DNA of 64,000 bases from Ricinus communis. Taxonomy: Eukaryota; Streptophyta; Magnoliopsida; Malpighiales; Euphorbiaceae. Below the pieces are notes generated by a model, which worked only from the letters and a program-made list of their open reading frames with translations, made no database searches and was not told the origin of the DNA. The first letter of the stretch is position 1. Each line of letters starts with the position of its first letter. Of this stretch, positions 35,600 to 51,779 are shown one piece after another. The stretch is from NCBI RefSeq assembly GCF_019578655.1, contig NC_063263.1, forward strand, positions 868,001-932,000, read 5' to 3'. The position numbers were made by a program, and so were the translations under genes.

Positions 35600-36620
35600 T
35601 GATGTGCGTAAAATACATACATCTAAATGGGATTTTTAAGATTGATTTTATGTACATTTGGATGTGAATTGGTCCCAACACTCACCCTATGTGTCTATTT
35701 GTGTGCATTAGGTCCAAAAGAAGTCAAAGTATGATAAAGGGAAGAATTGGAGCATAATTGGACGTCAAAGTTGTCGAAACAAGCTAAGTATGCCCATGAG
35801 GAAGGTTAACACGGCCGTGTTGGATGCATCAAACATCAAAGAAAAAAGAGGTTTTAGGGAGCACGGCCATAGAGAGTAACACGGGCATCAACACCAGAAC
35901 ATGTTGGGAACACGGGAATCAACACGGCCATGACATGGTAGCTGGTCAAATTCATTTAAAAAGAAAGAAAAGAGAAAAAGGGAGGCAGCTAGGGTTAGAA
36001 CGTCCAAAACTCATCTTTTTCTCTGTCTAAGGATTTTCTAAGTTAAAACTAAGGGAAAGGCAGACTTGGATCAAGATTTCACTTGGATTCTCTTTGAAGA
36101 TCAAAGATTGGGCGAGGATTGTCAATTGGTTTCAATCCGAGTAAAAGGAACAAGAATCGATCCAAGATTGGGCACGAGGAATTAGAGCTATTTACTCTCA
36201 TCCAAGGGTGTATTCGGGTTCCTCTACCTTTATTCATTTTTTGTAATTAGATTCTTGTTGGTTGTGATTATATGATACACTTTAACTCGGGGCTCTTTAT
36301 CTAGGGATTTTTGTACTTTAATTTTGAATTGAATGTATTGATTGTCAATATTGGTTTGCAATGGAAGTATTTATTGATTTGTTCTTTATATCTTGTTGAA
36401 TGATTTTTGAAATTTGAATGATCTTGAGAAAGACATTTAGGTTTGGATTATCCTTTACAACCTATAATTGAATTTTCTAGAGAGATAGGGTGTTACGATT
36501 GAAGAATTGAGCTCTCAAGATAATGTGTTAAATGGTACATAATGCTAATTTGGGTAATTAGAGTTATGAAGAGATTTCAACCTAATTAATCTAAGTTAAG
36601 ATGTTAGTGTTCTCGTGGTT
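35600..36620 (+). mobile_element. Athila 3' LTR, truncated
   Basis: The LTR starts TGATGTGCGTAAAATACATA, matching the solo LTR start. It contains AACACGGCCGTGTT and the 'cctctacctttattcattt' block. Similarity to the solo LTR continues until about 36620 (the phrase near 'gaagagatttcaacc'). The last roughly 500 bp and the CA end are missing, and Sirevirus sequence begins. It was truncated by deletion or by the junction with the Sirevirus remnant. Confidence 0.75.
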
Positions 36621-37636
36621 GTGTCATGGTTTCATCTTATGTCTCCATGATTGCAAACTACTTCAAACTCTTAACCCCCACAAACCTTGGTCTTTCTAAA
36701 AACTCCTTTACTCTAGAGCACCAACTTCATAACCATTTAATACTTTCTTCACTCAAAAGTTCTAAAGAAAAAGAGTGATGAGATTTTGGAAGTTATTTTA
36801 GGTGCTAGTATCGTGTCATCCATGGAACAAGCAATGAAAAAGAAAAGGGCAAGATTGAATATTAAGGGGGGAGAAGAGGAAGAAGAAGAAGAGGTTGAAG
36901 AGACAAAAAGTGAAGAAGAAAGCACTGAGCAAGAAACGGATATCCCTCAAATGAGGATTATCCTAAGAGACAAAATGATGATCTTTATGACAAAACAAGC
37001 AAAGAGAATTGAGAGGTTCTATAGGCTTCTCAGACATGTTTATGAAAACCTCATTGAAATGCAAAAGCATCATGGGATACCTCCTTACCATCCGGATTCT
37101 TGGCACTTATCCGATGATGAGTCTAGTGATGAGGAGGATGAAGAGGAAGAAGAATTAAATATTTAAACGACATTTAGAAGCTATTTCTTCTCTCATCTCA
37201 TTTTGCATTGCATTTATGTTTTTCATCTCTTTTGTTGTTTTTTTCATCTTTTTTTCCTCTTGTTTCTTGTGTTCTTTTCATCTCAATATATACAACTTTA
37301 CGTTTCCATTAAAGTGACTTCTTATTTTCTTTAAGACTTGATTATGATTAATGCTTCCCTTTTTTTATACCTTTATATTAATTTTTTTTTATCTTTTATG
37401 CCTTTACATTAATTTGTTTTAATCTTTTATGTCTCTACATTAATTTTTTTTATCTTTTATTATCTTTCTTTAATGCCTTTACATGTTCTATCTTTTGAAT
37501 TTGACAAAGGAGAGAGAGAGATCAAGAGCAAAAAATTTCCTTAACATACATGAGGGGGAGTTAAAATTAAGGGGGAGTCACAATTTTCAAACTTCTTTTC
37601 TATTTTTCTTTTTTGCTCAATTTGTCTGTCAAATTC
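36621..37636 (+). pseudogene. Sirevirus 3' internal region with acidic ORF remnant
   Basis: The frame 36786-37166 (126 codons) is acidic: a Glu-rich run, then RDKMMIFMTKQAKRIERFYRLLRHVYENL (helical, likely coiled coil), then PPYHPDSWHLSDDESSDEEDEEEEE. It lies upstream of a Sirevirus polypurine tract and LTR, where Sireviruses carry a poorly conserved env-like ORF. I take it as the C-terminal part of such an ORF; the homology is by position and style only. The 37200-37636 stretch is T-rich, then purine-rich with two GGGGGAG phrases (37554 and 37571). Confidence 0.5.
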
Positions 37637-37650
37637 AAAAAGGGGGAGAT
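37637..37650 (+). promoter_or_regulatory. Sirevirus polypurine tract
   Basis: AAAAAGGGGGAGAT directly precedes the LTR start TGTTAG, the signature arrangement of Sireviruses. Confidence 0.8.
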
Positions 37651-38668
37651 TGTTAGCCTTAATGCCTTGTCATATGACTTATTCATTATCTTTTAATCTT
37701 AACAAATAAATTGATGCTTGAACTAGTGCTTCCTTGAGTTTTAATAATGTAGCATAAGTTAAGTAAAAATACTTCAAAATCCCGATCGCACTAAGTGGGC
37801 GCGACAATGAAAATTAACAATTTGGTGGAGCAACTTCAAGCCTACAATTGCTCAAAATTGTGACCGCACCATATAGGATACGACTGCAAGAAGTGGAAGT
37901 TTCAAGGCAGAAGCTTTTGGCTTGGAAAAGCTTGAAATCACAACCACAACCTAGGAAGCCGCGACCGTGAAAATTGAAGACTGAAGTAACCATTAGGAAC
38001 CACCAGTGGTCATATTAGACAATCACTGATGCCATGCCACCACGTCAGATAGTCGTTGGAGGTATTTCAAGAATCACGACCATGATTTGCATCTTGACAA
38101 GTGTATTTAATGCACTGTCTTAAAGCTAGATTGTGTGAACTTTTGGGAATTTACTTGTAACGACTCTTTGAGATTTTTAGCTTATGAAAACCATATTAGA
38201 ATATCATTTAAGATTGATCAACAACCTCCATATGTCCATATTATTGTGCATTCAATTCTTTCCTTCTTGTAATTAATAATTGTTATTTTTTGTTGTTGAA
38301 AGAGCTTGAATGCTCTTGTGAGGTTTGAATGTTAGCCAAAACACTTGGGTTAAGGTTTAAAAGTTAGCCTAGAAAAACTCCTCATAAGAGTTATGTGTGA
38401 GCCTAAGAAGCACAAATTTGTAAGGTTTATTGTGAGCCTTAAAATACTAAGTTGGAAGTGAGCTTGAAAACTCCAAGTATAAAGATACAAGTACAGTGAA
38501 TACCAAATTGTGAATTGGAAATGGACATAGGATTTATTAACGCCCGAACCACTATAATTTCTTATGTGCTATTTTTCTTACTCACTACTCATTTTTTCTT
38601 AATCAAATTTTTAATTTACCATCCTTATCCTTTCTCTATTTATCAGTTCAACTCCCATTCTTAGTTCA
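37651..38668 (+). mobile_element. Sirevirus 3' LTR
   Basis: The LTR starts TGTTAGCCTTAATGCC and ends ...CCATTCTTAGTTCA, 1018 bp with TG...CA ends. The region 'cccgaaccactataatttct' (38548-38567) and the end align with the minus-strand LTR at 2612-3604. Of the element's body only the short acidic piece upstream remains. Confidence 0.75.
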
Positions 38669-39729
38669 TAATGGCAAACAAATAAATTTATAGAAATTAA
38701 AATTATATTATTAAAAAAATTCTTTATATATTTATAAAAACTAGTCGTTTACCAAGTCTGCTGTACAATTGTCGAATTATTTTGATTACAAATAATAATA
38801 TTAATTCAATTTATATATATAACTAAATATAGTTTTTACTATTTTATAATTATTTATAATTTCTTAAAGAAATAATAAATTAAAATATTTTTAATATCTT
38901 AAGATTTTATAGTACGATAATATAAAAATTATCAATAAATTAATAGAGAAAAACTAGACAGTTATATATAAACTTGAATCCTATATGTTGATGATAAATT
39001 CACGTGTCAAAAAAAAATCTTATGTGTCAAAGTATTGTAACAAATTTCAAAGAGTTTTTATTAGACCATGTATGTATTAATATTTTTTTATTCATTTACA
39101 TGTACTAAAATGCTCATTATCTATATGTATAGTTTTCATTAGATGTAATATCCTAATAATTAATTTTTTGAAATTTAAATATTTATTATTTATAAACTTA
39201 ATATTCATTGCATTTAATGTTTATGTTAATTTTGTTTTATGTATTATTCATTAATGTCAATATTGATGTTCATTATTTGATACTACAATATTCATTATCT
39301 ATATATATAATGTTTGTCAATATTTTTGAAGAAATATGAAATTTTTTATTATTTTTGTGATACATATTGAAATATTTTTGTGATTGACATTAAAATCACA
39401 AGCTTTCTTTCAACAGTTTGGTTTGATTTTGTCTTCTCCATTTTTTATTCTCCATCATTTAAAGCTTCAAATTAGATTCCATAAGTTGTTGTTCTTTATT
39501 CTTTTCTTTCTTTTTTGTTATCTGCTGCATAATATTGTTGTTCTTATTTTTTTCTTTCTTTTTTGTTCTCATACATAGATATACATATTTATAAATTTAA
39601 AAAATTTATTTTGAACAACTCGAAATTCTTCATTTCCTCTCCATTCTTCAGACTTTCAAATCAGATTCTATAAGCTTTAAATATAATAATGGTTTCATTG
39701 CTGGAAAATAATAGGTTTACTATGTAGAA
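38669..39729. other. AT-rich spacer without recognised genes
   Basis: Very AT-rich DNA with no domain. A 64-codon ORF at 39384-39578 is a T-run translation (Phe/Leu-rich) and not credible. Confidence 0.6.
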
Positions 39730-40860
39730 TATTGAAGTTTTGTTCATAATTTTGAAAACAAATTTATTTTTTAAATGGAATAAGTTCATTTTGTAGTACA
39801 ATAAACTTTATATTACTAACAGATAAATATAAAAGTTTTTACATGATGAACATGTCATATGTGCATAAAAATAAATCAGTATTCATGAGTTATAATGAAC
39901 GGATTCATTATCTTTTATTTATTAAAATATTACTTGAGGTTCATCATACATGAAGTACAGGTTCATCATGTTGTTTATAATTTTGAAAATAAATCTATTT
40001 TTGAAATGGCATAGGTTTATTTTGTAGTACAATAAATCTTATATTATTAATAGATGAATTTCAAAATCTTACATAATAAATATGACATATATACATAAAA
40101 ATAAATCAGTGTTCATGAGTTATGATGAACGGGCTCGCTATCTACAAATAACAGGTTCATTAAAATATCACTTGAGGTTCATTATATATGAACTACAAGT
40201 TCATTATGTCATTCATAATTTTGAAAATAAATTTATTTTTGAAATGGAATAGCTTCATTTTGTAGTACAATAGATCTTATATCACTAGTAGACGAATATA
40301 AAAGTTTTACGTAATGAACATCTCATATGTGCATAAAAATAAATTAGTATTCATGAGTTATAATATACGGGTTCATTATCTACAAAATAACAGATTCATT
40401 AAAATATCACTACAATTTTATTATTTTGTTCATGATTTTGAAAATAATTATCTAGATTGTCTTCTTTCTATCCTTCTACCTGACCTGAGCCTAAAGGTAA
40501 AGGAATTTATTTTTGATTGGTTTATTTTGTAGTACAATAAACCTTATATCATTAACAAATAAATATAAAAATTATATGTAATGAACATGTCATATATGCA
40601 GACAAATAAATATGTATTCATGAGTTAATAATAAACGGATCAATTATCTACAAACAACAGATTCATTATAGTATCACTTGAAGTTTATCAAAATTTATAA
40701 TACAGTTTTATAGTATAGCCTTATTATTCGTGAGTTATAATCAACAGGTTCATCATCTACTAGCAACAGGTTCATTAATGTATCACTTGAGGTTCATCAA
40801 ATATATAACAGAAATTTATTAATTATAGCTTATAATCAATAAGTTCATTATACATACATA
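39730..40860 (+). repeat. Tandem repeat array, unit about 220-236 bp, 4-5 copies
   Basis: The phrase 'aattttgaaaataaatt' starts units at about 39750, 39980, 40216 and 40434. Each unit also contains 'tcattttgtagtacaataaa', 'ataaaaataaatcagtattc' and 'atgagttataatgaacggg'. Later copies (40500-40860) are degenerate. The array is AT-rich, non-coding, and lies about 0.9-2 kb upstream of the endoglucanase gene. Confidence 0.85.
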
Positions 40861-45002
<4,142 letters not shown>

Positions 45003-45965
45003 GAAACCCTTTTTGTAACATAAATTGCACTCAAGTTTGTCAAAGTAGAAAACGAACCAAACTGCAATTCTAGGTCATATGGAGGGATAAACTCCTCTTT
45101 TTTTTCTCTTTTTTTACCGGAAACAATTTTATACTGCAACTGTATCTTCCTACTCATCTGAAGACCGATGATTTCCCAAATGATCACTTCTATTTTCATA
45201 GCGTTCTCAGGGTATTGACCAACTTAATCTTGGTGAATTTATGATCACTATGGTTATAGCAATAATTTACAGGCAGTGAAGAATAGGAGAGCTTCAAATA
45301 TGTTTTCAGATACAGCCAAAAATAAATTCAGTCAGGGCAGTTAGGATCCTAATTGCATTCTCATCTATAGGCAAAAAATTGTAGACTTGACCTTTAATAT
45401 TTTGATTTATCGAATCATTACAGCAAATTAAAAAAAAAAAAAAGTTGGAAAGAAACTAAAATATTTCATCGCAGAATAGAAAGAAATTACTACGGAGAAA
45501 CTGTCGTCGTCGTCATCATCATCATCATCATAGTATAATAGTTTATCAAGTAAAAATGGTCAAACCGAAAAAAAAAAAACATTCAATAAAAAAGAATCTG
45601 TCAACCAACTAAAGAAAAGCCGCTCAAATTTAGTTTACAAATTTTCTAAAAACAGTTCTTTTTCCAAATCGTCACCTTAAATTAATTTGTGATCTATGGA
45701 GGAAAGCATAAGCCTAACCACATATACATCATAAGGGAAAATTTCAAAATTGAGCAGATAATTGAAAATACTCAACTAGCATAGTACCTCAAGTATATAT
45801 AATATGGAAGAACACAAATTACTAGAGTAAAATGTAGCAAAGCACTTGAAACCAAAAACTTAAATACTAACTAACAAAAATAACCAAGCCAAACAAAAAT
45901 ACTGTGCTGGAGCCACCAAAATAAACGTTTTGCTTCATCAAATATATTTAAGATTCTTCTCTACT
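45003..45965. other. Intergenic region between convergent genes (3' UTRs)
   Basis: Holds the 3' UTR of the endoglucanase gene on the plus strand (possible poly(A) signal aataaa near 45324) and that of the nucleolin-like gene on the minus strand. A trinucleotide microsatellite (gtc, then atc) lies at about 45504-45531. No other gene is recognised. Confidence 0.6.
45504..45531. repeat. Trinucleotide microsatellite (GTC)n(ATC)n
   Basis: About three to four gtc/gtcgtc units pass into six atc units. It lies in the shared 3' region of two genes. Confidence 0.8.
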
Positions 45966-48900
45966 TCACTCATCATCGTCGTTGAATGTTGTCTTCTTAC
46001 CTGCATTTGCAAAACACAGGTAATTAAAATAAAATCCCAATAAGAGCCGCAAGTAAATACTTGAAGCTAAAATCAATACTAGCATTTTGCTTACCAGAGG
46101 CTGTCATACTGGGCCTATTAGGTCCTCCGCGTCCTCTGCCACGACCACCACCTCTACCACCTCCACCTCTACCACCAAATCGGCCTCCGCCGTCTCTACC
46201 GCCACTCCTACCACCACCACTTCTGCCTCCACCTCGACCACCACTGCCCCAACCATCACGGTTATTATCATTCCTTGGTGGTTTTGCCTCTTCAACAGTC
46301 AAGTATTGGTCTCCAAGTTGACTGCCATTAAACTCTAACGCTTTATTGAAACCAGTAGCATCCTGAAATTCAACGTACGCCATCCTGCAACATTGAATAG
46401 AAACCAACTAACAATTCACATCACAAGGTCTTTACACTAGCAACAATTTTTTTCCAGGTTATTACTTTCCTTTCCCTCTCATTTTCAAAGCAAAATTCAG
46501 CAGGTACCCAGTAAAATAACTTTTATAGAATGTAGTTAAGCTTTAAAATTTCACATGCCTACTTTTATGAAATGTAGTAAAGCTGTAAAATTTCACATGC
46601 CTTAGACAGCAAGGGATCATGTCAACCCTATTTCATGTGTACATCGCATGAAATGAACAAGTGCATCAAATTATAATGAGTTGACCTATGAACTTGCAAA
46701 ATCGTATTGACATCAATGCATACTATGCATTTGACAGTTACCAAAATGTGACATGAAATTTTTGACAGATGAGGACATAAGTTTTTATTTCAAGCATATA
46801 AGATTCGAGTCGAAAGGATTCAGAAGAAATTACTAACCCCTTGATAGCACCAGTCTCATAATCTGTTGGGAGAGATATCCTGGTAATTTCCCCACAAGTC
46901 TTGAAATGTTCCCCAAGGGAGTTCCTAATCTGTATGATTTGGCATTTGATGCATAATATGAGCAATTATAAAACCAAAATAACCAATGAAGGTCCAGCAA
47001 AAATAGTGGCAAAAAAATTTACCTCATCCTCCCCAAGGAACTTATCAAACCCCCTAACAAATATCTTTTGAGTCTGGCTTCTTCCTCCCTTCTGGAATGA
47101 GTTATCTTTGCTGCACAGATTAACATTATACCTAAGGGCACAGTACAATCATTTAACCAGAGCATTCTTAACAGTGTTAGAAAGCACTACCCGCTATATG
47201 GAGTGTATGGGGCCCTTTCACCCCTTTCCCGAGCCAAATCAAGTCTAACCTCCCGACCATTTAAACTTTGACCATTCAATTTAAGAGCCTAAAAAAGGAA
47301 ACAAGAAGATCTTTACTACACTTGCAATATTTGGAATCTAATAAGACTAGAAGTGGTAAAATAAAAGCACTAGTGAAGGTTCAATGAGTAGCCAATGAAC
47401 AAATAGGAAGCAGAAGGAACCCTTACCTCATGTGCGGCTTCAATGGTGGCAAACTCAACATGTCCAAAGCCCTTGAACCTCTGATCTTGATCTAAGGCAA
47501 AGCGAACATCAACCACCTCACCAGCACCTTTAAAGAAATCTTCCCTGCAGCACAAATTTTATCAGAACAAATTAAAACAAGCTTTTGCCTTAGAAAAAGC
47601 TAAGAGACGCTAGAGCTAGACATACACATCGGCTCTTTCAACTTGAAACGGCAAGTTCCCAACAAACAATGTCTTTGATCCTGTAGATTGAACTTGAGGA
47701 GTCACTGGAGTTTTGGGCTGCATACAAAAGATAGAAAAAATTATTCACATTTGGACATGCATAAGAAAGAGCCAAAGACAAAAGCAGAAGGGTGAATAAC
47801 AGCTTTCTGATCAGAATTCAAATCAACCTTCTTGGTAGTCGCCTGTGGAGTTGCATCTACCATTTTCACATCAGTGTCCTGCTTTGATGCAAAACTTGTT
47901 ACACTATCGCATTGATACAAACAACCAAAAGTGAAAACATTTGCATCTGAATTAAGTGTCCTCTACTTTTTGATATTGGCATGAACCAATGCATCAAAGT
48001 GTCCTCTAATTTTTGATATTGGCAATAAATCAATGCATCAAAGTGTCCTCTAATTTTTTTATATTGGCAATAAACCAATGCATAAAATTTGGGTTAGTCG
48101 ACAAATATGTTGTTTGATTATTCATTGATAGTGTAAGAATACCATAAGAAATAGGAGCAATAACTAAACAAAGAAACCTTCACTACTTCCATCAAAAACA
48201 TTGTTCAGCATTTCAATATTATACATAAACAAAGGACTCTATCATATACAAGAGATTCGTTACCTTTTTCTTTGGGGTCTTCGATGGTTTTTCATCTTCA
48301 CTTTCGTCCTCGCCATCTGAACTGTCAGCGGAGCTCTCATCGCTGCTGCTTTCTTTCTGCAGAATACAAGCCTTTGCATGGTTACTTGACACCAAAAAAA
48401 GAAAAAGAAACGGATAGATGTTATACACTGAGCTCCACAAATGGTTAATAAAAAAAACCTTCACCTTCTTATTCTTGGGTTGATCATCATCACTATCATC
48501 AGAACTGTCATCTTCGCTCTCCTCTTTGTCAATGACCATTTTATCCTGCTGTTAACAGTATTCATTATACATCAACAAAAAATATAAGAATCTTAGGAGA
48601 CCAGCGAAAGTTCTTGATACAATTCATGAAGTAAAATATTTCCAAAGCAAAGTGCGCTGTGCATGCTTGCACAAATTGAAAATCCAAATATCTAAATTTA
48701 AATCAGAAAATTTTCAAATCAAATGGCACTGAAACATGGACATAATCATCATTCTCACAACTCTACCACATTAAATGACAGCAGAGATAAATGGAACCCC
48801 CGTGAAGCAGCCAAATTCTTGGTAGTTGGCAGTATTGCCTTACATGACAAACTAATGTTTGCATCCACAAAATCATATCCTTCAAATGAATTAATCAATG

Positions 48901-51540
48901 CAACCCAACTCAATATTCAACATCTCAAGAGATCCAAGCAAATAAAAAAAATTTAAATGCTTTTAACAGTACGAATTTTCTTCAGATACCTTGCAAGCAG
49001 TAAAGGATAGTAGACAATGGTAATGTATTCACAGGATGAAACTTATAATGGACACCCCTAAACTGGAACAATTCATCAATCCATGAACAAAGAGCATTAC
49101 AAGTATAAGAAGATAGTATATTAATAGTGAAAGACGAGGAGATTGTTACCTTTTTTACAACCTTTGTTTGAGGCTTATCCTCATCAGAGGAATCATCATC
49201 ACTGTCATCAGAACTATCAGCTTTTTTATTGGTAACTGGTGCAGGAGCCTTCTTAGAAGCAGGTGCACCCTACAAAAACAAATATAAATAACAATTCAAT
49301 TTATTTGCTCCAACTTTATGGACCAGCTCAGCAGTACTCCAAATTGCTTTGTATAGCAAATTCCCAACGTATATATGTCCAGAACTATATTGGGGTGGGG
49401 GTGGGGAAGAGCAAATGATAATGACACCTTTTCTTTGTCAGAATCACTTTCATCAGAGCTGTCACTAGACTCCTCAGAACTTGACAACTTTTTTTGGGAT
49501 GCTGGCTTAGAAGGTTTTTTCTGCATTCAGACCACATTAAGATGTTAGTAAAATCGACAACAAAATTGTTCCAATCAATTTGATGCCACTGGTAAATTCA
49601 CCTCATCTTCATCAGAAGATTCTGAATCTGAATCTGAACTGCTATCTACTTTCTTTTTCTTAGCAGGAGCACCATCTGGGCCATTTTTGGCTTCTGATTG
49701 CTGTTTCTTTGGAGGAATAGCAGCTTTGGCAGGAGGCACCTGAAGAGCAGAAAAAAATAACCCAAATAAAATTAGTTTTTTTTTAAATGAAGATAAACAG
49801 AATGCTTAAAATAGCAATTCTTCAAAGGGATTTCATATGCAAGAACCAAGTTAAAATAAGATAATAATAAAACTGAATCTATAATAAATTAATAAAAAAC
49901 TAAACTAAACCTGAAACATATAGTTAGAAATTTGGCAATTTGTTCCTAAACAAATGCAAAATGCAACCAGTAAATTCACCTCATCATCATCAGATTCATC
50001 ATCTGAAGAATCCGAACTACTGCTGTTGGTTTTGCCTTTCTTAGCAGGAGCAACAACTGAGCCATTTTTGGCATCTGTCAGCTGCTTCTTAGGAGGAACA
50101 ACAGCTTTGGCAGGAGGCACCTGATCAGAAGTAATTTAACCCATATAAAGTTAGTTTCAAAAATATGAAGCAGCATAAAAAAAAATTTAAACATTTAACC
50201 TAAATTTACAGAATGGTTAACCTAATAATTCTTGAAATGTATATCACATGGCACAACCAAGTTAAACAAACATAAAAACAAAACTAAATAAAAAATGAAT
50301 TAATAAATTGGAAAACTGAACAGAATCCAAGCATATCATCAGAAGCTTAGTAATTTGTTCCTAATCATAATGCAAAATGCCAATAGCAATCTGACCTCAT
50401 CCTCATCAGATTCATCATCTGATGAATCTGAACTGCTGGTATCCTCCTTGCCTTTTTTAGCAGAAGCAACAGAGCCATTCTTGGTAGCTGTTTGCTGTTT
50501 CTTCAAAGGTACAGTTATTTTGGCAGCCTCATCATCAGAAGAGGAATCATCACTATCACTAGAGGAATCATCACTACTAGATTCTTTAACAGGTTGTTTC
50601 ACCGCCTTGGAAACTTTCTTAGTTACAACCTTAGCCTGCCACAAGTATTTGCAAAACACAATAAAGCCCAGCAATGCAATTATTTAAGAAAATCATAAAT
50701 AGTCAGCAAATTAGCATAAAGGTATGCACAAATAAATGAAAGTAATTAAATCAAATAAAATTACCTTCTGTTCTTCCTCAGAAGAGGAGTCATCGGAACT
50801 GCTTGATTCCTCTTTCTTCTTTTTCTGAGTCTTAACTTCAATCTTTTCTTTCTGAACAGGAAGAGCCCCCTTTTCTATCTTCTGTTTCTTTGCACTCACA
50901 AGCTTCTCTATAGCTTCCTCAGCTTCTCTTTTACCTATAGAACCCAAAATTTCAAAACCACAAAAAAGAAATAATGGAAAATATGAGACACATAAAATAC
51001 CCAGAGAAGTAACCCAACATATAAGCACCCAGACTTGAAAAAGAAACTAACTTGATAGAGAAAAAACCATACTTCGTTCGTGAAATTTAAAACAAGACAA
51101 GCTCCACAACATTTAAAGAGAGTTAAAAGATGAATCAAACATCAAAGACTTCAAAAAATAGAACACCAAAAAATTAATAAACAAAAAAAATATTTTGAAA
51201 AGGGTAAAATAATTTCAAACATCAGATTCCTATAAGAACAAGAGCTCAAAAGCCTTGTTGTTCTTTCCCTCGAAATTCAGACAAGCACCACACACGCACA
51301 CACAAAAAGCACAAAAGTTAAAAGGCTATATGCATAAGCAACGCACAAAAGACAAAATACACACCTTTCTTTGTAGACTTGGAAGCAGGGGTTACAGCAG
51401 GAGCAGCATCAACCTATAACAAAACCAAAAAAACCACATAAACACACAAAAAATCCATAGAATAAATGAGAACAGAGAATAAAAAAATAAAAGAAAACGA
51501 AGAGTACCTTGGGGGTCGATTTCTTGCTTGATTTGCCCAT
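45966..51540 (-). CDS. Nucleolin-like protein (acidic N-terminus, two RRMs, GAR tail)
   Basis: A nucleolar RNA-binding protein acting in rDNA transcription and pre-rRNA processing (family knowledge). Starting MGKSSKKS at 51540, 18 exons read downward: 51540-51508, 51413-51365, 50934-50765, 50635-50396, 50120-49980, 49739-49602, 49520-49428, 49269-49150, about 48545-48465, 48356-48264, 47878-47828, 47717-47626, 47544-47427, 47288-47191, 47110-47023, 46929-46838, 46384-46095, 46000-45966. The sum is about 673 aa. Residues 1-403 are lysine-rich with many Ser/Asp/Glu blocks. RRM1 has KTLFVGNLPF (RNP2) and KGFGHVEF (RNP1). RRM2 has KIFVRGFD and GMAYVEF. A Gly/Arg (GAR) tail follows, then the end KKTTFNDDDE. 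Exon phases agree throughout. Exon 9 borders are ambiguous (alternative sites 3-6 bp away, in phase). Acidic exons 4 to 6 are tandem duplicates. Confidence 0.92.
49602..50520 (-). repeat. Tandem exon-plus-intron duplication in the nucleolin-like gene
   Basis: Three units of about 380-420 bp. The exon ends at 50396, 49980 and 49602 share the coding block PPKKQ...AKNG...APAKK then SSSDSSDDESD, and the introns directly downstream of each share 'atttgttcctaa' and 'tgcaaaatgc' phrases. Exons 5 and 6 both start VPPAKA. Exon 4 is a fusion of an older acidic block with a copy of the unit. Confidence 0.75.
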
Positions 51541-51603
51541 AACTGATTAACTGTTTGTCTACGGAGTAGTGAAACGAAAAGTTTAAACTGCGGGAGCTCT
51601 GCA

Positions 51604-51723
51604 AAACCCTAGTTTTTAAGATATTTTTAAGTTAGGGTTTTGAGAGTTATAAAAATTTGCGGTGCTAAAGATAGTATATTTATACGCGTGTCATATACTT
51701 GTTGTGGGATTTGGCTAGGGTTT
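51604..51723 (-). promoter_or_regulatory. Core promoter of the nucleolin-like gene: TATA box and telo-boxes
   Basis: On the minus strand TATAAATA covers 51684-51677, about 137 bp before the ATG. Telo-boxes (AAACCCTA or its complement) stand at 51604-51611 (plus orientation), 51633-51640 and 51716-51723 (both minus orientation). Telo-boxes are typical of plant genes for ribosome biogenesis and of nucleolin genes, where they act with cell-growth signals. Their placement around the expected start site fits coordinated growth-linked expression. Confidence 0.7.
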
Positions 51724-51779
51724 TTCTGTGTCCGCTAGTGTAGGCTTAGTACTCCGTGGAACCGCGCCCCATTCTTTGC

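Noticed and set aside
46061..46338. Proline-rich and Thr-rich plus-strand ORFs
   Set aside because: They are antisense shadows of the Gly/Arg-rich tail of the nucleolin-like gene.
48723..48956. 77-codon plus-strand ORF within a nucleolin-like gene intron
   Set aside because: No family resemblance; intronic and AT-rich.
50355..50698. Serine-rich plus-strand ORFs
   Set aside because: They are antisense shadows of the acidic exon 4 of the nucleolin-like gene.
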